A program made the translations under genes and the position numbers. Below the pieces are notes generated by a model. It made no database searches and was not told the origin of the DNA. It saw nothing but the letters and a program-made list of their open reading frames with translations. A stretch of 64,000 nt of DNA, from positions 30,132,001-30,196,000 of the forward strand of contig NC_088340.1 of the NCBI RefSeq assembly GCF_036884655.1. The letters run 5' to 3'. Shown here one piece after another: positions 10,437-19,740 of the stretch. Each line of letters opens with the position of its first letter. Position 1 is the first letter of the stretch. The stretch comes from Musa acuminata AAA Group. Taxonomy: Eukaryota > Streptophyta > Magnoliopsida > Zingiberales > Musaceae.

Positions 10437-11929
10437 TGCTAGTCATAAGTGCCCAGCAAGCCAATCACGTGAGTGATGGCACGTGTGACTTGATACAGAA
10501 TCTTTTTGCTTATTATATTTTTGGCGTATATCACTTTATAACTATTGCATAAATGCATATGTATTGTGATGTCCTTGGATTTGTGCAATGGGAATCGGAT
10601 CGTGATGAGATCACGATAATGAGATCGATTCACCTTTAAACACATATCCTAAATAATCCCGGTCATAGGTTACTCGAGAGGGACATCGTGATAACCGGAT
10701 AGACTGGTGTGATGTATACCCGTCCATATGATGGATGCAGCTGGTCTCATAGTTGCTCGTGTAGGGACACTAGGGATACAGTACAGGTGCTCATTGGAGA
10801 ATGAGTTCACTGATTGATCCGCTTACGGAATGCTGGATGGTTGATGATGCCTTATTGTCAGACAACGATTCCGTAGTCCTAGTGGTGTATCTGGTTCTTA
10901 GACTTGAGACACCAAGGATGTCCTGTATGAGTGCTCCACTCTTTGATACCAGACTTATAGGTTTGGCTGTTCCCAGATCTAGTACAGTTGGTCATTGGGA
11001 GTGGTAGTCGACCTTACGAGGGCTATTGAGTGTCGATAGAGGATCATCCACTCTCGGTATCATGAGAGGAATATCCCATGTGTTCTTGCTCAGACAAATC
11101 CCTGGCCAGGGTCATTCGGGTTGAGAGAGAAAGAGTTCTCCGGGAGAATCCGATTAAAGCGAGACTCGAGTAGAAACCGTATGGGTCTGACAACACCATG
11201 CTCGATATACGGTCTCTGGGATATTAGATGGATGAGGGATTATAGGTACATGGTAACTGAGGACAGACAGGTCCAATGGATTGGATTCCCCTGTATCGTC
11301 TGGGGACTACGGCGTAGTGGCCTAGTACGTCCGTAGTCGATGAGTCGAGTGAATTATTACAGAGATAATAATTCACTAAGTTAGAAGGAGTTCTGACAGG
11401 TATGACTCACGGCCAGCTCGATATTGGGCCTAGAGGGTCACACACATATGGTAGGCATTGCGATGAGTAGAGGTTCGGATATGAGATATCCGACGGAGCC
11501 CTTGTCTTATTGGATGCAGATCCAATACCCACTAGGGAAGGACCCATTAGGGTTTGACACGGGATCTCTATAAATAGGAGGGATTCACAGCCTCATAGGC
11601 TAGAGTCTTTGCTTGCCCTTCCTATTCTCCTCTCCCTCTCCACCTCAGAGTAGGCCTGGAGTTTTTGAGGAGCGTCGTTGCAACCCTGCTGTGTGGATCA
11701 CCGCTAGAGAGGAGGACGCTTGACCTCCTTCACCCTCTTCTGAGGATCTGCAAGGAAACAGGGATATACGATCTCCCTAGGTAACACAATCTCTATACGC
11801 AGTTTTGTGTTTTGCGGATTTTGCGCACCAATCTTCGCACGACGACGAACATCTTTTTGTGAATCGGGGATTTTTGTTTTCTTGTTCTTCCGCTGCGCAT
11901 ATGATGTCGCCCCCCATGATTTCCCAACA
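10437..11929 (+). repeat. A1 3' LTR
   Basis: 1493 bp, nearly identical to the 5' LTR. Differences noticed include C/T changes in the first 250 bp, T/C near the 'agtggcctagtacg' phrase, and T-run and C-run length changes near the end. TATAAATA is at 11569-11576. It is followed by the ATACG target duplication (11930-11934). Confidence 0.95.
11569..11576 (+). promoter_or_regulatory. TATA box of A1 3' LTR
   Basis: TATAAATA at the same LTR position as in the 5' LTR. Read-out transcription from it would enter the old LTR and the repeats beyond. Confidence 0.65.
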
Positions 11930-11934
11930 ATACG
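11930..11934 (+). repeat. Target-site duplication of A1, right copy (ATACG)
   Basis: Identical to 3425-3429. Removing A1 plus one copy restores a continuous old LTR reading '...gatatacggtcattggg', which aligns with A1's own LTR at 4195-4212. Confidence 0.95.
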
Positions 11935-12773
11935 GTCATTGGGATATTAGATAGATGATGGACTATAGATATATAGTAACTAAAGATATACAGGTTTAAT
12001 AGATTGGATTCCCCTATATCGTTTGGGGACTGCGGCATAGTGGCCTAATACGTCCGCAATCGATGAGTCGAGTGAATTATTATGGAGATAATAATTCACT
12101 TGCTAGAAGGAGTTCTAACAGGTATGACTCATAGCCAGCTCGATATTAGGCCTAGAGGGTCATGCACATATGGTAGACATTACGACGAGTAGAGGTTCAA
12201 ATATGAGATATCTACCGGAGCCCATATTTTATTGGATATCCAATAAGCCCCTGAATTATTGGATCATATGAATGAGATCCAATAAGAGCCAATGAGAGAT
12301 AATTATATAGAGATCCACTAATCTAAGTGGCTATGGTAGTTGGTTGGAGATATAGTACCCAATAGGGTAGGATCCATTAGGGTTAAGTTGATAGGAGACT
12401 TCTATAAATAGGAGGGAACCAAAGGTTCATAGGCTAGAGCTTCTCTTGGTTGCCATCTCCTTTTCTCCTCTCCCCTTCTACTCCTCAGATAATAGGCATG
12501 GAGATTTGAGGAGCATCGTAGCAGCCTCGTTGTATGGATCACTACTAGAGAGGAGGATGCTTGACCTCCTTCATCCTCTCCTACAAACCTGTACGGATTT
12601 AGGGATATATGATCTCTTTAGGTAAAATACAATCTTTCATATATCTAGTTTTTGTTTTTGTAGATTTTGCATACCAATCTTCGCACGACGTCGAATACCT
12701 TTTTGGAAAATCTGGGAATTTTATTTTATGTTCTTCCGCTATGCATGTGATGTCGCCTATAGATTTCCCAACA
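11935..12773 (+). mobile_element. Old family A 3' LTR, right part
   Basis: Continuation of 2660-3429 after the A1 insertion. It has TATAAATA at 12403-12410 and ends in TTTCCCAACA at 12773. Substitutions against A1 are frequent, so this LTR is clearly older than A1. Confidence 0.85.
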
Positions 12774-12861
12774 GAGTGTAGTTAAACTCTATCATTAGTT
12801 GGTTATCATCAAAAAGGGAGAGATTATTGAATATCATATTTTGATGATAAAATCAATTGAT
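12774..12861 (+). mobile_element. Family B 3' end: polypurine tract and start of LTR
   Basis: AAAAAGGGAGAGAT (12811-12824) is the family B polypurine tract. It is followed by TATTGAATATCATATTTTG, a decayed form of the LTR start TGTTGAATCTCGTATTTTG, then about 20 further LTR bases before a junction with minisatellite DNA near 12862. Orientation is plus, like 1-1283. Confidence 0.75.
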
Positions 12862-13090
12862 AGTAGTATTCGCTGCCGCAGCAATCTTCATTGTCGTAGC
12901 AATCTTCGCTGTAGCAACAATCTTCGCTATAGCAACAATCTTCGCTGTAGCAACAATCTTCGCTACCGCAGCAATCTTTGTTGCTGCAGCAATCTTCAGT
13001 AGCTGCAGCAGCTTCTGCAGTCGCAACCGCAGCAAGCATCCGCAACCGCAGCCACTACTACTACCGTAGCCGCAGCCGCAGCCACATCAA
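12862..13090 (+). repeat. 18-bp minisatellite grading into GCA/GCC-rich DNA
   Basis: Roughly seven units of an 18-bp repeat, consensus GTAGCAACAATCTTCGCT, from about 12877 to 12995, then irregular GCAGCCGCA-type trinucleotide repeats to about 13090. Frames across it are open in several phases only because the repeat is a multiple of three without stops. Confidence 0.8.
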
Positions 13091-13095
13091 TCTGT

Positions 13096-13185
13096 AGCTA
13101 CTCTTCTCACTCATTTCCTCCCCCACTTCCTCCATCTTCCAGCTACTCTTCTCACTCATTTCCTCCCCCACTTCCTCCATCTACC
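13096..13185 (+). repeat. Tandem duplication, 2 x 45 bp
   Basis: Units 13096-13140 and 13141-13185 start AGCTACTCTTCTCACTCATT and differ at one base near the end (TTCC versus TACC). A short A-rich tract follows at 13200-13222. Confidence 0.9.
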
Positions 13186-13232
13186 ATGAAGCACTACTGT
13201 AAAAAAAAAAGAAAAAAAAAAAGGAGGCTGGG

Positions 13233-14210
13233 ATGTCTTCATTATCTTCTTCTGATATTCTAGTTCCTATTTCTGCAGGGACTCACAGTTCTTCCCCTAC
13301 AGGGCTTATCTCCATCAATAGAGCCACATTAATCCCTTTCAAGTTATCAAAGGGTGGCAACTATGCATCATGACATGCTTAATTTTCTAATCTCTTATTT
13401 GGATACGACTTGCTAGGTTATATTGACGGCTCCTTCAGTTGTCCGCCAGCTATGCTCAACATCTCCGGAGAACCTAGTCCAGTACATAATCCAGCTCACA
13501 AACTGTGGCTACGTCAAGATCATCTCTTCCTCCAAGCTATTCAAGCCTCAGTTGCTGGATCTGTCGCTCTATTGATTTCTGCATGTGTGACTACTATCGA
13601 TGCATGGTCTAAACTGCAAACAATCTTGGTGAATCATTCGCGTACTCGCAATCTCAGTCTTCTATCCAAGCTAATGGTGACCAAACAAGAGGGAAGTACT
13701 ATCACTGATTATCTACAAAATAGGTCATTCCCTATGTGATGAGGAGATCATCATCCATACCCTAAATGGTCTTGGAGACGACTACAAGGAGTTGGCGGCT
13801 GCAATTCGGGCATGTGACTCGCCAATCTCCTTTGAAGAACTCTATGATAAGTTGACTGACTATGAGATGTATTTAAAGCATGCGGACAAATTGCCCGGAC
13901 CGTCTATTATAGCTCAAGTCAGTTATAAGTCTGAGAGGAAGAACACTTAGTACCCTCCGAACATCACCAAAGGTATTCTTGATCTTATGGGTCCCATGCA
14001 ACACCCCCCTTATCCTCCTAACTTCTCGCAAAGTGGCAACTCCAATACTCATCCACCTTAGCATCATGCTCCTTCAAGCCAACAATGACGGATCGTTTGC
14101 CAATTATGTGATAAAATCAGACACTCCACTAAAGTTTGTCGGTCTCGACCCCGCCTCCCTGCTCTATCACACTAGCCTTAGGCAAATCTCCTCACTACTC
14201 CGATGACTAG
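13233..14210 (+). pseudogene. gag: Third copia (family C) gag remnant
   Basis: From ATG 13233: a Ser-rich head, 'GLISINRATLIPFKLSKGGNY', then 'FGYDLLGYIDGSF.CPP' and 'NPAHKLWLRQDHLFLQAI', the signature of Ale/Retrofit-type copia Gag (recognised by pattern). Stops occur early (TGA near 13371) and a frameshift lies near 13720, after which 'GLGDDYKELAAAIRA' and 'SFEELYDKL' continue in another frame. A CCHC knuckle CQLCDKIRHSTKVC survives at about 14098-14139. Too damaged to make a capsid protein. Confidence 0.8.
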
Positions 14211-14655
14211 CTAGTCGAACTGGATTGTGGACTCTGGCGCCTCCAATCACATTACCTTTGATCTTTAGAATTTGTCTCTTCATAATCCCTATGGTGGGGA
14301 TGAAGATATCATCATCGGTGACGGTAATGGCCTTCCAATAACTCATACTGGTTCCACAACACTTACTTCTGATACTATTACATTTACACTTGATGATATT
14401 TTATGTGCTCCTAATATTAAACGCAACCTCATTTCTGTTTCTCAATTTTGTAAAAATAGCAATACTTTAATTGAATTCTTTCATGATTCCTTTCTTGTTA
14501 AGGACTTGAGCATGGGGGCATCCTTGGTCTAGGGCCCGAATAGAGGATATATTTATGAATGGCCGTCAGCTCCATAAATAACCCAGCCCACTATTCATTC
14601 TTCCGTTGTGGCTCCAGTTGATATGTGGCATCGTCGTTTTGGTCATCCCTCAACA
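14211..14655 (+). pseudogene. Family C protease and pre-integrase remnant
   Basis: The frame at 14221 gives WIVDSGASNHITFD, with the catalytic aspartic protease triad DSG, then 'IGDGNGLPITHTGS', 'LDDILCAPNIKRNLISVSQFC', a normal copia protease C-terminal part. After a stop near 14530 the pre-integrase motif 'MWHRRFGHPS' follows (about 14622-14650). The rest of pol is absent: LTR-like DNA of a different small element starts at 14656. Confidence 0.8.
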
Positions 14656-14779
14656 GAGTAGAGAGATTTCCTTATATAGTTGGGGAAATCTTATCTGCAA
14701 TCATGCCCCCGCAAGATGGTGCTCCTATCAAGGACACCAATCTTGGATCGATGTAATGCAAAAAGGTTTAAGAGCCAGA

Positions 14780-15410
14780 GGCTTCGTGAGTAGGGCAAGA
14801 GTAGATTGCTGTTGCTACTGTGGTAGCTACGGTTGCTGTGGTTGTGGCTACTATGAAAGTTGCGGCTATGGCTACTATGAAAGCTGTAACAGAGGAGAAA
14901 GTTGCAACAATGCTGTAGTGATACTACAGAAGAGGAGGAAGCTGTAGTAGAGGAGGTAGCTGCAGTAGAGGTGCATTAAAGAAGAAAGCAGCCATAGAGG
15001 AGGTAGCTACAGTAGAGGAGGTAGCTACAACGATGCTATAATAGAGGAGGAAGCTACAGCGATACTGCAACAGAGGAGGAAGCTATAGCAGAGGAGAAAG
15101 CTACAGCAATGCTACAGCAAAGGAGGAGGCTACAACGATGCTACAGCAGAAGAGAAAGCCGCAGTGATGCTATAGTGATGCTATAGCAGAGGAGGAAGCT
15201 ATAGTAGAGGAGGTTGAAGTGGTAGCTGCAGCAGAGGAGGAAGCTGCAGTAGAGGAGGTAGCTGTAGCGATGCTACAACAGAGGAGAAAGCTGCAGCGAT
15301 GCTATAGCAGAGGAGGTAGCTGCAATAGAGGAGGAAGCTGCATCAGGAGGAATCTGCAACAATTTGTTGGAGAAATCTACAACGATTTGGTAGAGAAATC
15401 TGCAGCGATT
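14780..15410 (+). repeat. Degenerate GAGGAAGCTGCAGTA-type minisatellite
   Basis: Dozens of imperfect units such as GCAGAGGAGGAAGCTGCAGTA, with interspersed 'gcgatgctacaac' variants, mostly 18-24 bp and multiples of three. Translation gives Glu/Ala-rich low complexity. It forms the cargo of the small LTR element. No conserved domain. Confidence 0.8.
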
Positions 15411-15879
15411 AGCTCTTAGTAGGAGCTGAGGATCGATAGTTAATAGAGAGGCAGCGGGCTATGATTGATGCAGATCACAGCCTAATGAAGAGGATGCTAT
15501 GGCGACGGACAACCCGAGCCTAGGGTCGGTGTAGGTGGCGACGGTGAAGAAGAAGGCCGCATGGAGGAGAAGAGGGAAGGAGCAAGCAAGGGTTAGAGAA
15601 GGATCCACTACTAAGGGCGAGCAACCAGCCGCACCAAAACAGGCCCTCATTATTGTGGCCGCACTTGATGGTGACGCCGGGTGTGGTCACGATAGCGGTT
15701 GGGGTAGCAGTGAAGGCGTCATGCACCGTATAGTGGACGGTTGTATAGCAGACAGAAAGGGGAGTTCGACAGGGAAGCGAGCCTGACGGGAAAGAGTTCC
15801 CCACTTCTCTGCTCTACAAAGGCAAGGGATGTGGTGAATGGCAGGCTTCGATGGCCGTGGAGCCTCGCTTGACTCACTT

Positions 15880-15891
15880 GCTCTGATACCA
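15880..15891 (-). other. Primer-binding site of the small LTR element
   Basis: GCTCTGATACCA is the reverse complement of TGGTATCAGAGC (initiator-Met tRNA). It lies three bases from the LTR terminus at 15895, as expected for a minus-strand element. Confidence 0.75.
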
Positions 15892-15894
15892 TAT

Positions 15895-16065
15895 TGGAAA
15901 GAATAAAAGACAAGAAGAATTATTGAAGAAGCTTGATTGTATTCACATGTCCCTCTCCTATTTATACAAGTTAGGAGGGAGGATTTCCCTCAACAGATTA
16001 GAGGATTTCCCTCGATAAAGTAGAGAGATTTCCTCGTATAGTTGGGGAAATCTTATCTGCTATCA
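15895..16065 (-). repeat. 171-bp LTR of the small element
   Basis: Has TG...CA ends on both strands, with 'ctatttatacaag' (antisense TATAAATAG) at about 15958-15970. A partial second copy is at 14656-14708. Confidence 0.6.
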
Positions 16066-16614
16066 AAGAGAAGAAGAAGAAGAAGAAGAAGAAGAAGAAG
16101 AGGGAGGAGGTGGTTGCAGCACCTCTATTTCTTGTAGGAGGAAACAAAGGAGAGGAGGCACGGGGCGTCAGGGAGGAGAAGGGAAGAAGAGGAGAAGAAA
16201 AGGAAGAGGCTGGAAGACAAGAAGAGGAGAAGAGGATAAGAAGAAGAGGAGGGAGAAGAGAAGAGAAGAAGAAGAAGAGGAGGAGAAGAGAAGAAGAAGA
16301 AGAGAAGAAGGAGAGGAGGGAGAAGAAAGGAAAGAAGAAAAGAGGAAGTTGGCTGCGGCAAGGGCTGCAGTGAGGAGGTGTGGGGCGTCAGGAAGGAGAA
16401 GGGAAGAAGAAGAGGAAGAAGAGAAGAAAAGAAGAAGAAGAAGGAGAAGAGAGGGAAGAGGGAGAGGAGAGAGGTAGCTGCAGCAGCTAGGGTTCCAACA
16501 CCTCTATTTCCCGCAGAGGGAAATAGAGGAGGAGAGGATGTGTGAGGCATTAGGGAGAAGGGAAGAAGAGGAGAAGAAGAAGAAGAAGAAGAAGAAGAAG
16601 AAGAAGAAGAAGAA

Positions 16615-16646
<32 letters not shown>

Positions 16647-17230
16647 AGATGATGATGAGGAGAAGAAGAAGAAAAGAAGAAGAAGAGGGAGGAGGTGGCT
16701 GCGGCACCTCTGTTTCCCTTAGGAGGAAATAGAGGAGAGGAGGTGCTGTGCGTTTGGGAGGAAAAGGGAAGAAGAGGAGAAGAAGAGAAGGGAAAGAAGA
16801 AGGGACTGCGGCTGGGGCGGTGGCAGCTGTAGCTGGAAGAGAAGAAGGAGAGGAAGAAAGGAAGGCGAGGAAGAAGAGAGGAAGGAGAGAAGGCAGCCAC
16901 AGCTGCAGCTGTGGTAGGGAAAGAGGAAGAGGAAGGAAGAAGGGAAGGAGAGGAAGAAGAGAAGGGGCTGCGGCTGCGGCGATGGCAGCTGCAGCTGGAA
17001 GAGAAGAAGGATAGGAAAAAGAGCAGGGGAGGAAGAAGAGGCTATGGCCATGGCTGCGGTTGTGATTGCAGTAGTTGCAGCTGGGAAAGAAGAGAAGGAA
17101 AGGAAGAAGAAGAGGGAGAAAGGAGGGAAGAAGAGGAAGAGGGGAAGGTGGCAGTGGTTGCGGCAGCGGTACGTTTGCTGCAGCGACGGTGGCTGCGATA
17201 GCTATGTTTGGGAAAGAGAAAGAAAAGAAG
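16066..17230 (+). repeat. Purine-rich tract of about 1.2 kb with (AAG)n
   Basis: The plus strand is overwhelmingly A and G. Pure microsatellites are (AAG)10 at about 16071-16100 and (AAG)21 at 16574-16636. Higher-order modules recur at about 16115, 16360, 16489 and 16701, each with 'cacctctatttccc' followed by 'gggaggagaagggaag'. Long open frames exist on both strands (Lys/Glu/Arg on plus, Ser/Leu/Phe on minus) but they are low complexity and not genes. Confidence 0.85.
16501..16529. repeat. Perfect 12-bp inverted repeat in the purine-rich tract
   Basis: CCTCTATTTCCC (16501-16512), loop GCAGA, GGGAAATAGAGG (16518-16529). A related module near 16706-16733 has the same arms with one mismatch, so the hairpin is part of the higher-order repeat. 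Confidence 0.9.
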
Positions 17231-17565
17231 GGAAAAAAAAGAGGGACTGCGGTTGTGGTTGCGGCTGCGACTATAGCTGCTGCGTCTGAGAAAGAAGAGG
17301 AGGAAGAAAGTAGTGCAGTGGAAGGGGCTGCGGTTGAGAGAACGGCTGCAGCCGTGGCTGTGGCTGCGATTGTGGCAATGGCAGCGGCAGCGGCGGTGGC
17401 TGTGGCAGCTGCATTTGGGAAAGAAAAAGAAGGAATGAGAAAAGAGAGAAAGGAAGTAACACAGTGAAAGGGGCTGCGGTGGTGGCTATGGCTGCGACTG
17501 CGACTGTGGCAGTGGTAGCTGCGGCTGGAAGAAAGAAGATAGGTGCAAAAAACGAAACAAGGAGA
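17231..17565 (+). repeat. GCN trinucleotide-rich block
   Basis: Irregular GCGGCTGTGGCTGCG-type trinucleotides mixed with GAA-rich pieces. Open frames code Ala/Val-rich low complexity. No gene supported. Confidence 0.7.
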
Positions 17566-17637
17566 GCAGATAGAGGAAAAATAGAAGAAGGATTTGGGCA
17601 TACACCTTCTTTAGATCTTTGGATCAAAATCTTCGAA

Positions 17638-17791
17638 AGGCAAGTGTTTCGATCTTTCCTATTGCAAGTTTTCTATTCTTTCCTATTTCAATTGTTCTAT
17701 TCTTTTCTATTGCAAGTGTTCTGTTCTTTCCTATTGCAAGTGTTCTAAACTTTCCTATTACAAATGTTTCAACCTTTTCTATTGCAATTCC
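17638..17791 (+). repeat. 24-bp minisatellite
   Basis: Five full units (17657-17776) plus partial units each side; consensus TCCTATTGCAAGTGTTCTAT plus TCTT. Being eight codons long it keeps a frame open, giving repeats of FPIASVLF. DNA between 17566 and 17637 and up to 17886 shows nothing recognisable. Confidence 0.9.
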
Positions 17792-17886
17792 ATCTCTGCT
17801 TTTTGCCTTGAATATGAAAACTTTGAATTGTTCTAGCCTTGCATTTGATACATCTCTTGTTTAGACATAACAATTTGAATCTGGAA

Positions 17887-19740
17887 AGCTTCCGAGATTT
17901 TAACCCTTCTCCCTGAACTCCTTAATATATTGAGAGAGATAGAGAGCACTATCAAGAAAGGATAGCCAATTCTCTACACTAATGAGACCAGAAAGAAAAG
18001 GAAAGTAGAAAAGTCCCTTAAAAAGGGCAAGGGCAAGGGCAGACAAGTAAAGCAAAGGTTGCTAAGAAAGACCCGGCAAAGGACAAAGGCCAATGCTTCC
18101 ACTACGACAAAGATGGACATTGGAAGAGGAACTGCAAAGAGTAACTTACAGAGAGGGTGAAACAGAAGCTTGAAGAAGCTTCGGATACATTCATGATTAG
18201 TCTTCAATTATCATATTTTTATGATAGTGCATGAGTATTGGATACCGACGGTGCTTATCACATCTACAATTTGTTGTAGATTCTGATAAAGCCTAGGAGA
18301 TTAGTGAGAGGAATACTACATAATAGTTTTTTTATACTAAACACCGCTCCACGTAATGTAAGTGTGCCCAAGAGGAAATGAGCTAGGGTGAACAGTACAT
18401 ATCTATGACATTGTAGGTTAGGTCACATCCATGAGGGAATGATTCAAAAATTACTAAAGGATAGATATCTAGATCAATTTGACTATGACATATGCAACTT
18501 GTGAGCCTTGCTTTCGTGGCAAACTAACCAACTCTTCATTTAGTGGAACTGGAGATAGAGCCACTGAGTTGTTGGAACTTATACATAGTGATGTTGACCC
18601 ATGTCAACTCATGCCATTGGTGGTTACTCCTACTTCATTACCTTTATTGATGATTTCTCAAGGTATGGACATGTGTACTTAATGAAGTACAAGTCCGAGA
18701 CCTTTGCGAAATTCAGAGAGTATAAGAATGAAGTAGAGAACCAGATTGGAAAGAGTATCAAGACTCTTCGATCAGATCGAGGAAGTGAGTACTTAAGTAC
18801 AGAGTTTACCTAGTTCCTCAAGGATTATGAGATTCTATCCCAATGGACACCTCCTTATACACGTTAGCTCAATGGTATATCTGAAAGGAGGAATCGTACA
18901 CTGTTAGATATGATGTAGTCCATGATGAGTTTCACTGACCTACCCATCTCATTCTAGGGATATGCCCTAGAGACTGCAACTTACCTTCTAAACAGAGTTC
19001 CAACTAAGTCAGTATATGAAAAGAGAAAAAGCCTGATCTTAAGGTTGTTAATATTTGGGGCTGCCTTGCTCTCAATAAAAGACACAACCCAGATAAGTTA
19101 GAATTGAGGACAAAGTGGTGCAAGTTCGCGGGATACCCCAAGGAAACTTGAGGGTATTATTTCTATCATCCTGAGGACCAAAAAGTCTTTGTAGCCAAGA
19201 GAGCAGTGTTCCTTAAGAAGGAACACATTCTTAGCGGAGACAATGGGAGCATGATAGAGTTGAGCGAGGTTGGAGAACCTAGCTTAAGCACCACTCCATA
19301 GCCTGAGTTTGTTCAGATATCTAACACACAAGTTCCGACTTTAGGTAGGTCCAGCAGAGTATTCCATCCTCCTAAGAGATATGTAAGACATATTAGAGGA
19401 GAGGATGTTGAGGATATTGATCCTCAAACCTACGAGGAGGCTATTATGAGTATAGACTATGGAAAGTGACAAGAAGCTATGAATTCTGAGATGGATTCCA
19501 TGTACTCCAACAAGGTTTGGAACCTAGTTGATGCACTCAAGGGTATTGTACCCATCAGTTGCAAGTGGATCTTCAAGAAGAACATTGGAGTAGATAGAAA
19601 GGTAGAGAGTTATAGAGCAAGACTAGTGGCTAAGAGGTATCTCAAAGGCAAGGTGTTGACTATGATAAAACCTTCTCACCCGTAGTCATACTAAAATCCA
19701 TCCGAATTCTATTAGCTATTGCAGCACACTATGATTATGA
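17887..19740 (+). pseudogene. Family A copy A3, gag end through RT start, decayed
   Basis: Aligns with A1 from about 7285 to 9169. It holds a zinc-knuckle remnant (about 18090-18140, first Cys pair damaged), the same protease deletion as A1 (18225-18360), integrase segments such as 'SDRGSEYLS' and 'TDLLELIHSDV'-like pieces, and the RT start 'MNSEMDSMYSNKVWNLVDA'. Stops and frameshifts are numerous. It breaks at 19740 in the RT phrase 'HYDYE' and resumes at 39351, so some 19.6 kb of family B DNA separates the halves. Confidence 0.85.

Larger units (their letters stand above)
3430..11929 (+). mobile_element. Complete family A copia retrotransposon A1
   Basis: An 8.5-kb element: 1493-bp 5' LTR, primer-binding site, 1.8-kb leader, gag, truncated protease, INT-RT-RNase H, polypurine tract and 1493-bp 3' LTR, bounded by ATACG target duplications. 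By eye the LTRs differ at only about four bases plus two 1-nt indels, so insertion was recent. Even so, gag has an in-frame TGA, the protease core is absent and a 2-nt deletion breaks the frame near 7764, so this copy cannot make its own complete protein set. The domain order INT before RT places it in Ty1/copia. Confidence 0.95.
14656..16065 (-). mobile_element. Small non-autonomous LTR element with repeat cargo
   Basis: Right end: a 171-bp LTR (15895-16065, TGGAAAGAAT...CTATCA on plus) next to an antisense primer-binding site GCTCTGATACCA (15880-15891), so the element reads on minus. Left end: 14656-14708 repeats the last ~50 bp of that LTR, followed by TGCCCCCGCA (14709-14718), an antisense polypurine tract. 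Between them is about 1.2 kb with no gag or pol. It thus resembles a short non-autonomous LTR derivative whose 3' LTR is truncated. The LTR length suits the Ale/Retrofit type just upstream. Confidence 0.55.

Noticed and set aside
15459..15880. Gag-like gene downstream of the primer site in the small LTR element
   Set aside because: Frames on minus show no Gag motif, zinc knuckle or conserved Trp/Leu pattern.
16110..17600. Long open frames on both strands, Lys/Glu/Arg-rich or Ser/Leu/Phe-rich, up to 365 codons
   Set aside because: They follow from purine-rich low-complexity DNA and trinucleotide repeats; no domain, no codon-type composition, overlapping frames on both strands.
17638..17791. 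Possible CRISPR-like array
   Set aside because: Units are directly adjacent with no unique spacers; a eukaryotic minisatellite.
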